In this document: positions 51,741 through 61,233 of the stretch, one piece after another
How positions within the stretch are numbered: the first letter of the stretch is position 1
Layout: the number at the start of each line of letters is the position of its first letter
NCBI GenBank assembly: GCA_023663345.1
Contig: JAMPHR010000003.1
Coordinates: forward strand, 353,487 to 417,486
DNA from: Paenibacillus sp.
GTDB lineage: Bacteria; Bacteroidota; Bacteroidia; Bacteroidales; Muribaculaceae
Reading direction: 5' to 3'
Length of the DNA stretch: 64,000 bases
Translations under genes and position numbers: made by a program
Notes under the pieces: generated by a model
Database searches by the model: none
The model's input: the letters and a program-made list of their open reading frames with translations, nothing else
Told to the model about the DNA's origin: nothing

Positions 51741-54182
51741 ATGATGAAAAACCAATTATTCCTGAGCCTTGCCGCTTCATTCATGCTGGCCATGCCTGCT
51801 GTGGCTGACACCGGAAAGGCCTCCGTGTCGATCCCTGCCGACGGCATGACGTGTGAGATCGAGTTCTACACCCCCGACATTGTAAGAGTGGTAAAATATC
51901 CGTCATCCATGACCTCGGCTCCCGAAAAGAAGAGCCTTGCCGTGATCGCCTCTCCCGCCGATGTGAATTATTCCCGCAAGGACAATTCCGGAGCAATGAC
52001 GCTGAAAAGCGATAAACTCACTGTAACTGTAAATAAGAAGACCGGCGACATAACCTTCAGCGACGCGCGTGGCCGTAAATTACTCCGCGAGGGGGATGCC
52101 GTGATGACCATGCGCGGGAGTGGAGCCGACAAGGGTAGCTACACTGTGGTCCAGAATTTCTCGCTCGATAAGGATGAGCCTATCTATGGTCTCGGTATCC
52201 TTCAGAACCACAAGATGTCACAGCGAGGGACCGAGTGTAAGATGATACAGGGCAACACTTGGGACTTCGTGCCATTCTTCCAGTCGCTCAAAGGCTACGG
52301 AGTGTATTGGGACAACTATTCCCCCACATGGTTCCGCGACAACGCGTCGACCACGATGTTTGACTCCGAGGTGGGCGACTGTATCGACTATTATTTCATG
52401 GGCGGTGGCAATGCCGACGGCGTTGTGGCCAACATGCGCCATCTCACCGGCGATGTGCCCATGCACCCCTTGTGGACCTATGGTTTCTGGCAGTCGCGCG
52501 AGCGTTACAAGACCCAGGAGGAACTGCTCGAGATGGTGCGCAAGCATCGCGAGCTGGGAGTGCCCCTTGACGGTATCATCCAGGACTGGCAGTATTGGGG
52601 CAACAATTACCAGTGGAACGCCATGGAATTTGTCAACAGCGGTTTCCATGATCCCAAAGCCATGATGGACGAGGTACATGCCCGCAACGCCCATGCCATA
52701 ATCTCTGTGTGGGCCTCGTTCGGCCCCATGACCAAGCCTTACCGCGAGATGGATGCCAAAGGGCTCCTCTATGATTTCAAGACCTGGCCGTCGAGCGGAT
52801 ATGAGGGTTGGCCTCCGCGCGAGGATTATCCCTCGGGCGTGAAACCTTACGACGCGTTCAGCGCCGAGGCCCGCGATATATACTGGAATCATCTCAAGCG
52901 TCTCTATGATGTAGGTCTCGATGGCTGGTGGATGGATTCCACCGAGCCCGACCATCTCGATTTCAAGGAGGAGGATCTCGAGATCCCCACCGCTCTCGGT
53001 TCTTTCCGCAAGGTGCGCAATGCCTATCCTCTTGCATCGGTCGAGGGTGTGTACGACCATCAGCGTGCCATCGATAATGACCGTCGCGTATTCATCCTCA
53101 CCCGCTCGGCCTTTGCCGGACAGCAGCGCACCGGTGCCAACACATGGAGCGGTGACGTGGTGTCGACTTGGGACAGCTTCCGTGCCCAGCTCCCTGCCGG
53201 ACTCAACTTCTCGCTCACCGGCAATCCCAACTACAATTCCGACCTCGGCGGATTCTTTCCCTCGGCATATAATAATGTATATGGCGACAACTCCGCGCCC
53301 AAGAACCCGCTGTTCCAGGAGCTCTACGTGCGTTGGCTCCAGTATGGAATCTTCTCGCCGATGATGCGCTCCCACGGCGAGAACATCAAGCGCGAGATCT
53401 ACTATTTCGGCGAGGCCGGCGAGCCTGTCTACGATGCGATAGCCGAGGCCATCAAGTTGCGCTACGCTCTGTTGCCTTACACTTATTCCACAGCCCATGA
53501 CGTGTCGGCCCGTCGCGGATCGTTCCTGCGCGCCCTCTCGATGGATTTCCCCGCCGACCGCAACATCCACGACTGCAACGACAAGTTCATGTATGGCCGC
53601 TCACTGCTTGTAGCTCCGGTGCTCCATGCCGCCTATACTCCCGAGGATGCCATATCGGCCAACAAGTGGCTCGGCCTCGACAACGGCACCGACAATTCCG
53701 CCAAGGTCAAGGCTGCCGTGAATTTCAACGATATGAAGGAACACTCGGTATATCTCCCGGCCGGAACCGCATGGTGGGATTATTTCTCGGGCGAGAAATT
53801 ACAGGGCGGAAAGACCTATTCCCGCCAGGTGAAGCTCAACACCATCCCTCTCTATGTCAAGGCGGGCAGCATCCTGCCCATAGGCCCCGACGTGCAGTAT
53901 GCCACCGAGAAGCCTTGGGATAATCTTGAGGTGAGGGTATATCCCGGAGCCGACGGCGAGTTTACGCTCTACGAGGATGAAGGGGACAACTATAATTATG
54001 AGAAGGGAATGTACTCGACCATCACATTCGCTTACAACGACCGCGCCAGCAAGCTCACCATCGGAGAGCGCTCCGGATCGTTCCCCGGCATGATCGGCAA
54101 GAGAAAATTCAATATTGTGCTCCACGACGGCAAGTCGGCATCGGTGGACTACGATGGCCGTGAGCAGACCGTGAAATTGTAA
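51741..54182 (+). CDS. GH31 alpha-glycosidase (alpha-xylosidase/alpha-glucosidase type)
   Basis: An 813-residue secreted retaining alpha-glycosidase. The signal peptide ends ...AMPAVA. The N-terminal beta-sandwich precedes the (beta/alpha)8 barrel starting WTYGFWQSRERYKTQEELLE; ...GIIQDWQYWG and the nucleophile Asp in DGWWMDSTEPDH are characteristic, and the acid/base Asp lies in TWSGDVVSTWDSF. The C-terminal sheets (YVKAGSILPIGPDVQYA) are normal. The DSTEPD form of the nucleophile motif is common among alpha-xylosidases and related Bacteroidetes enzymes, so xyloglucan or other alpha-glycan oligomers are possible substrates. Likely activated by the regulator next to it. Confidence 0.93.
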   Translation: MMKNQLFLSLAASFMLAMPAVADTGKASVSIPADGMTCEIEFYTPDIVRVVKYPSSMTSAPEKKSLAVIASPADVNYSRKDNSGAMTLKSDKLTVTVNKKTGDITFSDARGRKLLREGDAVMTMRGSGADKGSYTVVQNFSLDKDEPIYGLGILQNHKMSQRGTECKMIQGNTWDFVPFFQSLKGYGVYWDNYSPTWFRDNASTTMFDSEVGDCIDYYFMGGGNADGVVANMRHLTGDVPMHPLWTYGFWQSRERYKTQEELLEMVRKHRELGVPLDGIIQDWQYWGNNYQWNAMEFVNSGFHDPKAMMDEVHARNAHAIISVWASFGPMTKPYREMDAKGLLYDFKTWPSSGYEGWPPREDYPSGVKPYDAFSAEARDIYWNHLKRLYDVGLDGWWMDSTEPDHLDFKEEDLEIPTALGSFRKVRNAYPLASVEGVYDHQRAIDNDRRVFILTRSAFAGQQRTGANTWSGDVVSTWDSFRAQLPAGLNFSLTGNPNYNSDLGGFFPSAYNNVYGDNSAPKNPLFQELYVRWLQYGIFSPMMRSHGENIKREIYYFGEAGEPVYDAIAEAIKLRYALLPYTYSTAHDVSARRGSFLRALSMDFPADRNIHDCNDKFMYGRSLLVAPVLHAAYTPEDAISANKWLGLDNGTDNSAKVKAAVNFNDMKEHSVYLPAGTAWWDYFSGEKLQGGKTYSRQVKLNTIPLYVKAGSILPIGPDVQYATEKPWDNLEVRVYPGADGEFTLYEDEGDNYNYEKGMYSTITFAYNDRASKLTIGERSGSFPGMIGKRKFNIVLHDGKSASVDYDGREQTVKL

Positions 54183-54227
54183 CTTTTTTAGCCCTCTTAC
54201 GCAGGGTGCGACAAAAGATAGGGTTTA

Positions 54228-54273
54228 TGAGACATCCTGATGGTGCAGGATGTCTCATTCCCGATTAATTTTG
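54228..54273 (+). promoter_or_regulatory. Hairpin and -7 box in front of the GH43-CBM6 gene
   Basis: TGAGACATCCTG and CAGGATGTCTCA form a perfect 12-bp stem (54228-54257, six-base loop); TAATTTTG follows at 54266-54273, 40 bp before the ATG. No T run follows, so the stem may be an operator over the -33 site or a terminator for GH31. Confidence 0.55.
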
Positions 54274-54312
54274 CATGGAGTTTCACTAACGACTAATCCC
54301 AGAAATATATCC

Positions 54313-55692
54313 ATGAGAAAGACATTTCTTGCTATGCTTGGAGTCACGGCGCTGGCAGTGTGCCATGCTCAGACTGATAATGCCTCACGTCAATATGAGG
54401 GCGCGACCGACGGTATGCCCGTAGTGCAGACCGAATACACCGCCGATCCGGCACCGCTGGTTGTTGGGGACACCGTGTATCTCTACACCACCCACGATGA
54501 GGATGGAGCCGATGGTTTCGACATGCGCGACTGGTTGCTCTACACTTCCACCGATATGGTCAATTGGACCAATCACGGAGCCGTGGCATCTCTGCAGGAT
54601 TTCAAGTGGCGTAGCCGCGACAACGGTGCATGGGCCGAGCAGGTGGTGTACCGCAACGGTAAATATTATATGTATTGCCCCCTTCATGGACACGGAATAG
54701 GTGTGCTTGTCAGCGACACCCCCTACGGACCGTTCGTCGATCCTATCGGCAAGCCTCTCGTGTGGCAGAAGGAGCATTGGTACGACATTGACCCCACGGT
54801 GCTGGTCGACGATGATGGACAGGCCTACATGTACTGGGGCAACCCCAAGCTCTATCATGTCAAGCTCAACGAGGACATGATCTCATGTGACGGTCCTATT
54901 GTGGAGCATCCCCACATTCAGGACTATCAGGAGGGCCCGTGGATATGGAAGCGTGGAGGCAAGTACTATCTTGCGTTCGCGTCCACATGTTGCCCCGAGG
55001 GAATAGGCTATGCCATGTCCGATTCTCCCGTCGGCCCCTGGCAGTACAAGGGTCACATCATGGACCACACCGACCGCACCCGTGGCAACCATCCCGGCAT
55101 AATCGAGTACAAGGGACGTGACTATGTGTTCGGACTCAATTACGACGTACTCCGCCTCACCACACGCGACCATCACGAGCGCCGTTCGGTGAGCGTGGCA
55201 CCCATGTATTATAAGGAGGACGGCACCATCCTCGAGTCGCCCTACTTCAAGGACACCTATATCAAGCCGGTCGGCACATTCAACCCCTACCGCCGTGTCG
55301 AGGCCGAGACTATGGCATGGGGCTACGGCCTCAAGACCTCCCTGCTGTCAAAGGCCGGAGCTCCCGATGGTGGCTATAGGAATAATCTTGCCGTATGCGA
55401 CATTGACCCGGGCGAGACCCTCCTGCTCAAGAATGTCGATTTCAGGGACGGTGCTTCAAAATTCATCGCATCCGTGGCCTCGCCCAAGGGCGGTGCCGTA
55501 ATCGAGATCCACATCGACAGCGCCGATGGCCCGGTTATCGGAACATGCAAAGTACCCTCGACCGGAGGTGACGACCGGTTCAAGACCATATCGTGCAAGC
55601 TCCGCAAGGCCGAGGGAATCCACGACCTCGTGTTCAAGTTCACCGGTTCAGGCTCCGACCTCTTCCGCTGGGACTGGTGGCGCATGGAGTAA
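54313..55692 (+). CDS. GH43 glycoside hydrolase with CBM6-like domain
   Basis: A 459-residue secreted enzyme (signal peptide ending VCHAQ). The propeller begins YTADPAPLVVGDTVYLYTTHDED with the base Asp, then WYDIDPTVLVDDDGQAYMYWGN with the central Asp, and YQEGPWIWKRGGKYYLAFAS with the acid Glu. Residues about 330-459 form a CBM6-like beta-sandwich (RVEAETMAWGYGLKTS ... DLVFKFTGSGSDLFRWDWWRME). The set suggests an arabinofuranosidase or xylosidase acting on a side-chain-rich glycan together with GH31. ATG 54313 begins the signal peptide. A terminator follows. Confidence 0.92.
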   Translation: MRKTFLAMLGVTALAVCHAQTDNASRQYEGATDGMPVVQTEYTADPAPLVVGDTVYLYTTHDEDGADGFDMRDWLLYTSTDMVNWTNHGAVASLQDFKWRSRDNGAWAEQVVYRNGKYYMYCPLHGHGIGVLVSDTPYGPFVDPIGKPLVWQKEHWYDIDPTVLVDDDGQAYMYWGNPKLYHVKLNEDMISCDGPIVEHPHIQDYQEGPWIWKRGGKYYLAFASTCCPEGIGYAMSDSPVGPWQYKGHIMDHTDRTRGNHPGIIEYKGRDYVFGLNYDVLRLTTRDHHERRSVSVAPMYYKEDGTILESPYFKDTYIKPVGTFNPYRRVEAETMAWGYGLKTSLLSKAGAPDGGYRNNLAVCDIDPGETLLLKNVDFRDGASKFIASVASPKGGAVIEIHIDSADGPVIGTCKVPSTGGDDRFKTISCKLRKAEGIHDLVFKFTGSGSDLFRWDWWRME

Positions 55693-55743
55693 ACCTTTGG
55701 ACGGATAGATAGCTGTAGTCCGGTCACACTACGAAAAAAATAC

Positions 55744-55787
55744 AAGCCCTCGGAAAAATTCAGTGTCAATTTTCCGAGGGCTTTTCT
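55744..55787 (+). terminator. Terminator after GH43-CBM6
   Basis: AAGCCCTCGGAAAAATT pairs with AATTTTCCGAGGGCTT around a seven-base loop, followed by TTC rich sequence. Confidence 0.9.
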
Positions 55788-56022
55788 TCACTATTTCCTG
55801 AATTATGCCGATAAAATCGACCAAAGAGTGACGTTTTCTAATCCTAATAATCAAATTGTTAAAAGCAAGAAAAAAGCTATTGTAAACTTATGTTGCATAA
55901 CACATTTTTTTGCTTGACAAGTTATGAAATCTATTGCTACATTTGCATTGGCCTTAGACACAAACAGTATTTTACGGCCTTTTAAAACCTGTTATAAATA
56001 CCAACCATCAAAATCTTAAGCC
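55788..56022 (+). promoter_or_regulatory. gdhA promoter and leader region
   Basis: TTG at 55914-55916 and TACATTTG at 55938-55945 are about 21 bp apart. The leader of about 75 nt is AT-rich; apart from the promoter I see nothing else in this 235-bp stretch. Confidence 0.6.
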
Positions 56023-57360
56023 ATGGATATTAATAATATTCTCAGTGGGCTTGAAGCCAAGCACCCCGGCGAAAAAGAGTACCTTCAGGCAGTGAAGGAA
56101 GTTCTCATCTGTGTTGAGGACGTCTACAACCAGCACCCCGAATTTGAAAAAGCCAAGATCATCGAGCGTATGGTCGAGCCCGACCGCATCGTCACCTTCC
56201 GTGTGACCTGGGTTGATGACCGTGGTGAAGTACAGAATAATATCGGTTACCGCGTACAGTTCAACAACGCTATCGGCCCGTACAAGGGTGGTATCCGTTT
56301 CCATGCATCTGTTAACCTCTCGATCCTTAAGTTCCTCGGATTCGAGCAGACATTCAAAAATGCCCTCACAACCCTCCCAATGGGTGGTGCCAAGGGTGGT
56401 AGCGACTTCTCACCCCGTGGCAAGAGCGAGGCCGAGATCATGCGCTTCTGCCAGGCCTTCATCCTCTGCTTGTGGAAGAACCTCGGTCCCGACCGCGACG
56501 TTCCCGCAGGTGACATCGGCGTAGGTGGCCGTGAGGTTGGCTTCATGTACGGTATGTACAAGAAGCTCGTCAACGAGTGCACCGGCACATTCACCGGCAA
56601 GGGTCTCGACTTCGGCGGTTCCCGCATCCGTCCCGAGGCTACCGGTTTCGGCGCTCTCTACTTCGTGCAGAACATGCTCGCCAGAAAGAACGACACCCTC
56701 GAGGGCAAGACCATCGCAGTATCGGGCTTCGGCAACGTGGCTTGGGGCGCAACCCTCAAGGCTACCCAGCTCGGCGGTAAGGTTGTGACCATCTCAGGTC
56801 CCGACGGATATATCTACGATCCCGAAGGAATCTCGGGCGACAAGATCGACTACATGCTCTATCTCCGCTCCACCGGCGAGGACATCGTGGCTCCCTACGC
56901 TGAGAAGTATCCCTCAGCTACATTCTATCCCGGTCGCAAGCCTTGGGAGCAGAAGGTTGATATCGCTCTTCCCTGCGCTACCCAGAACGAGGTCAACGGT
57001 GAGGATGCCAAGATGCTCGTGGCCAACGGCGTGCAGATCGTAGCCGAGGTTTCCAACATGGGCTGTACCCCCGAGGCTATCGACACATTCATCGAAAACC
57101 GCGTGAACTATGCTCCCGGCAAGGCTGTCAACGCAGGTGGCGTAGGCGTATCAGGCCTCGAGATGAGCCAGAACGCCGAGCATCTCCAGTGGACCGCCCA
57201 GGAGGTTGACGACCGTCTCCACCAGATCATGCGCGACATCCACGAGCAGTGCGTTGCCCACGGCACCGAGCCCGACGGATTCATCAACTACATGAAGGGC
57301 GCCAATATCGCCGGCTTCATGAAGGTGGCTAACGCCATGATCGGACAAGGCATCATCTGA
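56023..57360 (+). CDS. gdhA: NADP-type glutamate dehydrogenase
   Basis: A 445-residue cytoplasmic hexameric enzyme that aminates 2-oxoglutarate to glutamate, a main route of ammonium assimilation. The N-terminal domain includes RVTWVDDRGEVQNNIGYRVQF and the catalytic Lys in GGAKGGSDFSPRGKS; the dinucleotide domain has VSGFGNVAWGATLKATQLGGKV, and the C-terminal part GKAVNAGGVGVSGLEMSQN is diagnostic. Length is that of the hexameric small-subunit type. It is monocistronic between a strong promoter and a perfect 12-bp terminator. Confidence 0.97.
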   Translation: MDINNILSGLEAKHPGEKEYLQAVKEVLICVEDVYNQHPEFEKAKIIERMVEPDRIVTFRVTWVDDRGEVQNNIGYRVQFNNAIGPYKGGIRFHASVNLSILKFLGFEQTFKNALTTLPMGGAKGGSDFSPRGKSEAEIMRFCQAFILCLWKNLGPDRDVPAGDIGVGGREVGFMYGMYKKLVNECTGTFTGKGLDFGGSRIRPEATGFGALYFVQNMLARKNDTLEGKTIAVSGFGNVAWGATLKATQLGGKVVTISGPDGYIYDPEGISGDKIDYMLYLRSTGEDIVAPYAEKYPSATFYPGRKPWEQKVDIALPCATQNEVNGEDAKMLVANGVQIVAEVSNMGCTPEAIDTFIENRVNYAPGKAVNAGGVGVSGLEMSQNAEHLQWTAQEVDDRLHQIMRDIHEQCVAHGTEPDGFINYMKGANIAGFMKVANAMIGQGII

Positions 57361-57401
57361 TAGAGTAATATATACGCAAATCTTACACAGAAACATATCT
57401 C

Positions 57402-57432
57402 GAACGCCCGGGCTCACTCAGCCCGGGCGTTC
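57402..57432 (+). terminator. gdhA terminator
   Basis: GAACGCCCGGGC-TCACTCA-GCCCGGGCGTTC, a perfect stem, followed by TAAATTTT. Confidence 0.88.
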
Positions 57433-57482
57433 TAAATTTTAGAGGGGAGGGTAAAAATAAATGTTAAGCAGCTTTAGACAGC

Positions 57483-58379
57483 TCAAATACTTGCGAGATA
57501 TTGGGTGGGAGTCATGCCTGTATGTTTCTTGAACATGCGGCTGAAATGCTGGGGATACTCAAATCCGAGGTCGTATGCTACCTGAGAGATATTGCCCGAG
57601 GATATGAGCTTATTTTTTGCCAGCCTCACTATGTGCTCCCGTATGAAATTGCTCGCGTTCTCTCCGGTTGTCTTTTTCAGCAGGTCACTGAAATAATTGG
57701 GTGACATGCAGAGTCTGTCAGCGAAATACAGGACTCCGGGAATACCGTCGGACAACTGTCGACCGCTATCGAAGTATTCATTCAACAGAGCGCTGAGTCT
57801 GACCAGTATATCATCGCTTGACTGGCGTATCTGGCAGAACTGACGGGCATACGCACGGTTACATAAATGAAGTATCACCGATATATAGCTCACGATTATC
57901 GCGTTCTGCTCTCCATCCGCAGGCTTCTCGATTTCAGTCTGTATGCTCCTAATCAATGAAACAAGCGACTCGCGTTCGTCCTCCTCAAGAAACAGAGCTT
58001 CGTTAGCGCTGTAATCAAAAAATGAGAATCCGCCCTTCATTTCTTTTTCAAGGTGCGTCCCGGCTATCAGTTTGGGATGAAAAAGCAATGCCCATCCGTC
58101 GATGTCGATAAGATCCCCGGAATCCTCACGTCCGCCAATCTGGCCGGGTGCCACACATATGAGGCTTCCTGAAGCGCCACAGAAAGCACCAAGTCCATAG
58201 CTGAGGTCATCGCGTACCTTGCTGTGCAGAAATAGCCCGTACACGCCATAGTTGTTCAGGCTGGAACGTATGGGCGAAACGCTCCCGAAGTCAACTACGC
58301 CGATGAGCGGATGCCGGCTGGCGGCACCGATGTACGAAAGGTAATCTTCAGGAAAGTTGACTTTGAGGATATTCTTCAT
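57483..58379 (-). CDS. AraC-family transcriptional regulator
   Basis: A 298-residue cytoplasmic regulator. The N-terminal part is a cupin-like ligand domain (GALGAFCGASGSLICVAPGQIGG-like beta-strands, residues about 60-110), and residues about 205-298 hold the two helix-turn-helix units (FADRLCMSPNYFSDLLKKTTG and NISQVAYDLGFEYPQHFSRMF) ending HTGMTPTQYL, the AraC signature. It is transcribed divergently from the alpha/beta hydrolase 154 bp away, its probable target. ATG 58379 is used because the upstream extension to 58469 is not domain-like. Confidence 0.92.
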   Translation of the reverse strand: MKNILKVNFPEDYLSYIGAASRHPLIGVVDFGSVSPIRSSLNNYGVYGLFLHSKVRDDLSYGLGAFCGASGSLICVAPGQIGGREDSGDLIDIDGWALLFHPKLIAGTHLEKEMKGGFSFFDYSANEALFLEEDERESLVSLIRSIQTEIEKPADGEQNAIIVSYISVILHLCNRAYARQFCQIRQSSDDILVRLSALLNEYFDSGRQLSDGIPGVLYFADRLCMSPNYFSDLLKKTTGENASNFIREHIVRLAKNKLISSGNISQVAYDLGFEYPQHFSRMFKKHTGMTPTQYLASI

Positions 58380-58502
58380 GGGCTTGATATACAGATGCGA
58401 ATTTACGAAAATTACGCGATATTTCCTATTGGACGGATGCGGAATAGTGGATTTTGGTCGCTTTAGCAAATTTATTGGTCTGTTGCGCTTACTTCATATT
58501 CG

Positions 58503-58510
58503 TAATTTTG
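58503..58510 (+). promoter_or_regulatory. -7 box of the alpha/beta hydrolase gene
   Basis: TAATTTTG at 58503-58510 lies 16 bp before the start codon at 58527, with TTG at 58483 upstream. The leader is about 12 nt. Confidence 0.55.
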
Positions 58511-58526
58511 CATATACAAAATCAAA

Positions 58527-59621
58527 ATGAATATGAAACTGAAAACAATATTGCCGGTCATGCTGGCGCTCAGCACCCAGATAGCAAATTCTTCGCATAT
58601 AATACAAAATACGGATAACATGAATACTGACACATCTATGGCTCCGATGGAGAATCTGGAGCTGACGCAGGAATGGGACAAGGTGTTCCCCAAGAGTGAT
58701 AGGGTTGACCACTCCAAGGTAGTTTTCGTCAACCGATACGGTGTGACGCTCGCCGCCGATATGTATAAGCCCAAAGGGGCGACAGGGAGATTGGCGGCTA
58801 TTGCCGTGAGTGGCCCCTTTGGCGCTGTCAAGGAACAGTCCTCTGGCCTTTATGCCCAGCAACTCGCCGAGCGCGGATTCCTTACCATTGCCTTCGATCC
58901 ATCGTTTACCGGCGAGAGCGGGGGAATGCCCCGTCGGGTGGCTTCGCCCGATATAAACGTGGAGGATTTCTCCGCGGCTGTCGACTATCTTGTGAATCGC
59001 GAAGATGTTGATCCCGGAAAAGTGGGCATACTCGGCATCTGCGGTTGGGGTGGAATAGCCATTGAAGTCGCTGTAAATGACCCGCGGATCAAGGCTACAG
59101 TCGCATCGACGATGTACGACATGACCCGAGTGAACGCAAACGGATATTTTGATTCCGAAAACACTCCGGCACAACGCAATGTCAAGCGTGCCACTATGGC
59201 GGCTCAACGCTCAGTGGACTTCAAGAATGGTTACTACCGTCGAGGTGGCGGTGTGGTTGACCCGCTTCCCCAGGATGCTCTGCAATTTGTCAAGGACTAT
59301 TATGCCTATTACAAGACTCCGCGTGGTTATCATGTCCGCTCCGGCAACTCCAATGACGGATGGAATGTCACTTCCAACCTTCCGTTCCTCAACTTTAAGT
59401 TCTTCGAATATGCCGATGACCTTGAGAATGCCGTACTGATTGTTCATGGCGACAAGGCCCATTCCTATTACTTCAGTAAGGATACATTTGCTAAACTGAA
59501 AGGTGATAATAAGCAGATGCTGACCGTAAAGGGGGCGTCTCACTGCGATCTATATGACCGGCTCGACATCATCCCGATGGATGAGATTGCCGCGTTCTAT
59601 ACCGAGTATCTCGACAAGTAG
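58527..59621 (+). CDS. Alpha/beta hydrolase, dienelactone-hydrolase-like, with possible signal peptide
   Basis: A 364-residue (or two shorter) alpha/beta-fold hydrolase. The N-terminus (MKLKTILPVMLALSTQIANS) looks like a signal peptide. The nucleophile elbow is GILGICGWGGIAIEVA, so Cys or the adjacent Ser-like position serves as nucleophile as in dienelactone hydrolases; the Asp and His are probably in VLIVHGDKAHSYYF and VKGASHCDLYDR. Substrate unknown. Its divergent AraC neighbour suggests inducible expression. I cannot name a pathway. Confidence 0.85.
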   Translation: MNMKLKTILPVMLALSTQIANSSHIIQNTDNMNTDTSMAPMENLELTQEWDKVFPKSDRVDHSKVVFVNRYGVTLAADMYKPKGATGRLAAIAVSGPFGAVKEQSSGLYAQQLAERGFLTIAFDPSFTGESGGMPRRVASPDINVEDFSAAVDYLVNREDVDPGKVGILGICGWGGIAIEVAVNDPRIKATVASTMYDMTRVNANGYFDSENTPAQRNVKRATMAAQRSVDFKNGYYRRGGGVVDPLPQDALQFVKDYYAYYKTPRGYHVRSGNSNDGWNVTSNLPFLNFKFFEYADDLENAVLIVHGDKAHSYYFSKDTFAKLKGDNKQMLTVKGASHCDLYDRLDIIPMDEIAAFYTEYLDK

Positions 59622-59893
59622 AGTTCTCACTCCGGATAAGAGACTGTTTTTTAACTGACCTTTACAGGGACAGATATGGCGAAAATCCATGTCTGTCCCT
59701 GTTTCGATTCCTCTTTTGCTCAAATTCCCGGGAAAGATAAAAAATCGCAAGTGTAGAATTTTGTTATTACTTGGATATTTGCGACCTTTGCACCGTATTT
59801 TTTGTTTTGCGGGGCTGTGTCCCGCATTGCCATGAAAACGTTACCTCGCTAATTCAACTCTATCATCAAAATCCTTAATCTTACAGCTTAACA

Positions 59894-61183
59894 ATGGTAA
59901 CTGCAATAGTTATTTTCTTTATCCTCGGATACATGTGTATCGCGTTGGAAAGCGTGCTAAAAATCAATAAGGCAGTACCCGCTCTCCTCATGTGCGTGGT
60001 ATGTTGGACCCTGTATGCGTGTGGCGGTGCGCCCGAGGGGGTGGACACATCCTCGCGTCTGCTCCATCATCTGGGCGAGACATGCGAGATCCTGTTCTTC
60101 CTTATGGGTGCCATGACCATCGTGGAGATTGTCGATGCCAACGGCGGTTTCTATTTCGTGCAGGATACCCTCGCCACCAAGAGCAAGAAGGCCCTGCTGT
60201 GGCGCATCACCCTCATGACATTTATTCTCTCGGCCATTCTCGACAACCTCACTACCAGTATCGTGATGGTGATGGTGTTGCGCAAGCTTGTGGCCGACAG
60301 CAAGGACCGCATGATGTTTGGCGGTATGATCATCATAGCCGCCAATGCCGGCGGTGCATTCTCACCCATCGGCGATGTTACCACTATAATGCTGTGGATC
60401 AAGGGTATGATCTCCACCGGCGGAGTCATCAGCCAGTTGCTTCTGCCGTCTCTCGTGGCCGCTGTGGTATCGGCATTCTGTGTGGGCCTCTCGCTCAAGG
60501 GCGAGCTGAAGGCTCCCGAGCGCAACGATGCCCCGGGCGCAGCAAATAACCCCGACCGTATGCTCATACTGTGTGTGGGAGTGGGTGGTCTCATATTCGT
60601 GCCTATCTTCCGTATGCTCACCGGGCTTGCCCCGTTCATGGGTATCCTGCTCGCCCTCGGCGTGCTGTGGCTGGTGAGCGAATACCGTTGCAACCGCAAC
60701 GCGCTCTTGTGCGAGTCGTCCCATCTCAAGGTCACTACTCTGCTCTCCCGCATCGACATGGCCACCATCCTCTTCTTCCTCGGCATCCTTCTCGCCGTTG
60801 CTACCCTCCAGGAGACAGGCGTCCTCACCTCGTTTGGCGCATGGCTCAATGAGGCATCCAATGGCAACCACTATCTCGTGACCGGAATCATCGGCGTGGT
60901 GTCGAGCATCGTCGACAATGTGCCTCTCGTGGCCGGATGTATGGAGATGTATCCCATCGCTGCCACCGGCGATTTCGCCACCGACGGACTGTTCTGGCAA
61001 TTGCTCGCCTACTGTGCCGGCGTGGGCGGTTCGATGCTCATTATCGGATCGGCCGCCGGCGTGGTTGTGATGGGCCTCGAGAAGATAAGCTTCGGATGGT
61101 ATCTGCGCCGTTTCACATGGATCGCCTTTATTGGCTACCTTGCCGGCATCGGCACCTATGCCCTCGAAACACTCTTTTTCTGA
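59894..61183 (+). CDS. nhaD: Sodium:proton antiporter, NhaD type
   Basis: A 429-residue inner-membrane antiporter with about 12 helices. The NhaD hallmarks are SAILDNLTTSIVMVMVLRKL, GGMIIIAANAGGAFSPIGDVTTIMLWIKG and the C-terminal SIVDNVPLVAGCMEMYP with the conserved Asp and Asn in membrane dips. It exports Na+ and supports pH and salt homeostasis. The gene is alone, followed by a lipoprotein gene in the same direction after 50 bp. Confidence 0.93.
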   Translation: MVTAIVIFFILGYMCIALESVLKINKAVPALLMCVVCWTLYACGGAPEGVDTSSRLLHHLGETCEILFFLMGAMTIVEIVDANGGFYFVQDTLATKSKKALLWRITLMTFILSAILDNLTTSIVMVMVLRKLVADSKDRMMFGGMIIIAANAGGAFSPIGDVTTIMLWIKGMISTGGVISQLLLPSLVAAVVSAFCVGLSLKGELKAPERNDAPGAANNPDRMLILCVGVGGLIFVPIFRMLTGLAPFMGILLALGVLWLVSEYRCNRNALLCESSHLKVTTLLSRIDMATILFFLGILLAVATLQETGVLTSFGAWLNEASNGNHYLVTGIIGVVSSIVDNVPLVAGCMEMYPIAATGDFATDGLFWQLLAYCAGVGGSMLIIGSAAGVVVMGLEKISFGWYLRRFTWIAFIGYLAGIGTYALETLFF

Positions 61184-61233
61184 TAACGGAATGAGATTGT
61201 GACAGGTCATGTTGATAAGAAAATTATAAAGAG

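Noticed and set aside
52218-53570. A 450-codon open frame antisense to GH31
   Set aside because: Shadow of the GH31 gene, which has its catalytic motifs on the other strand.
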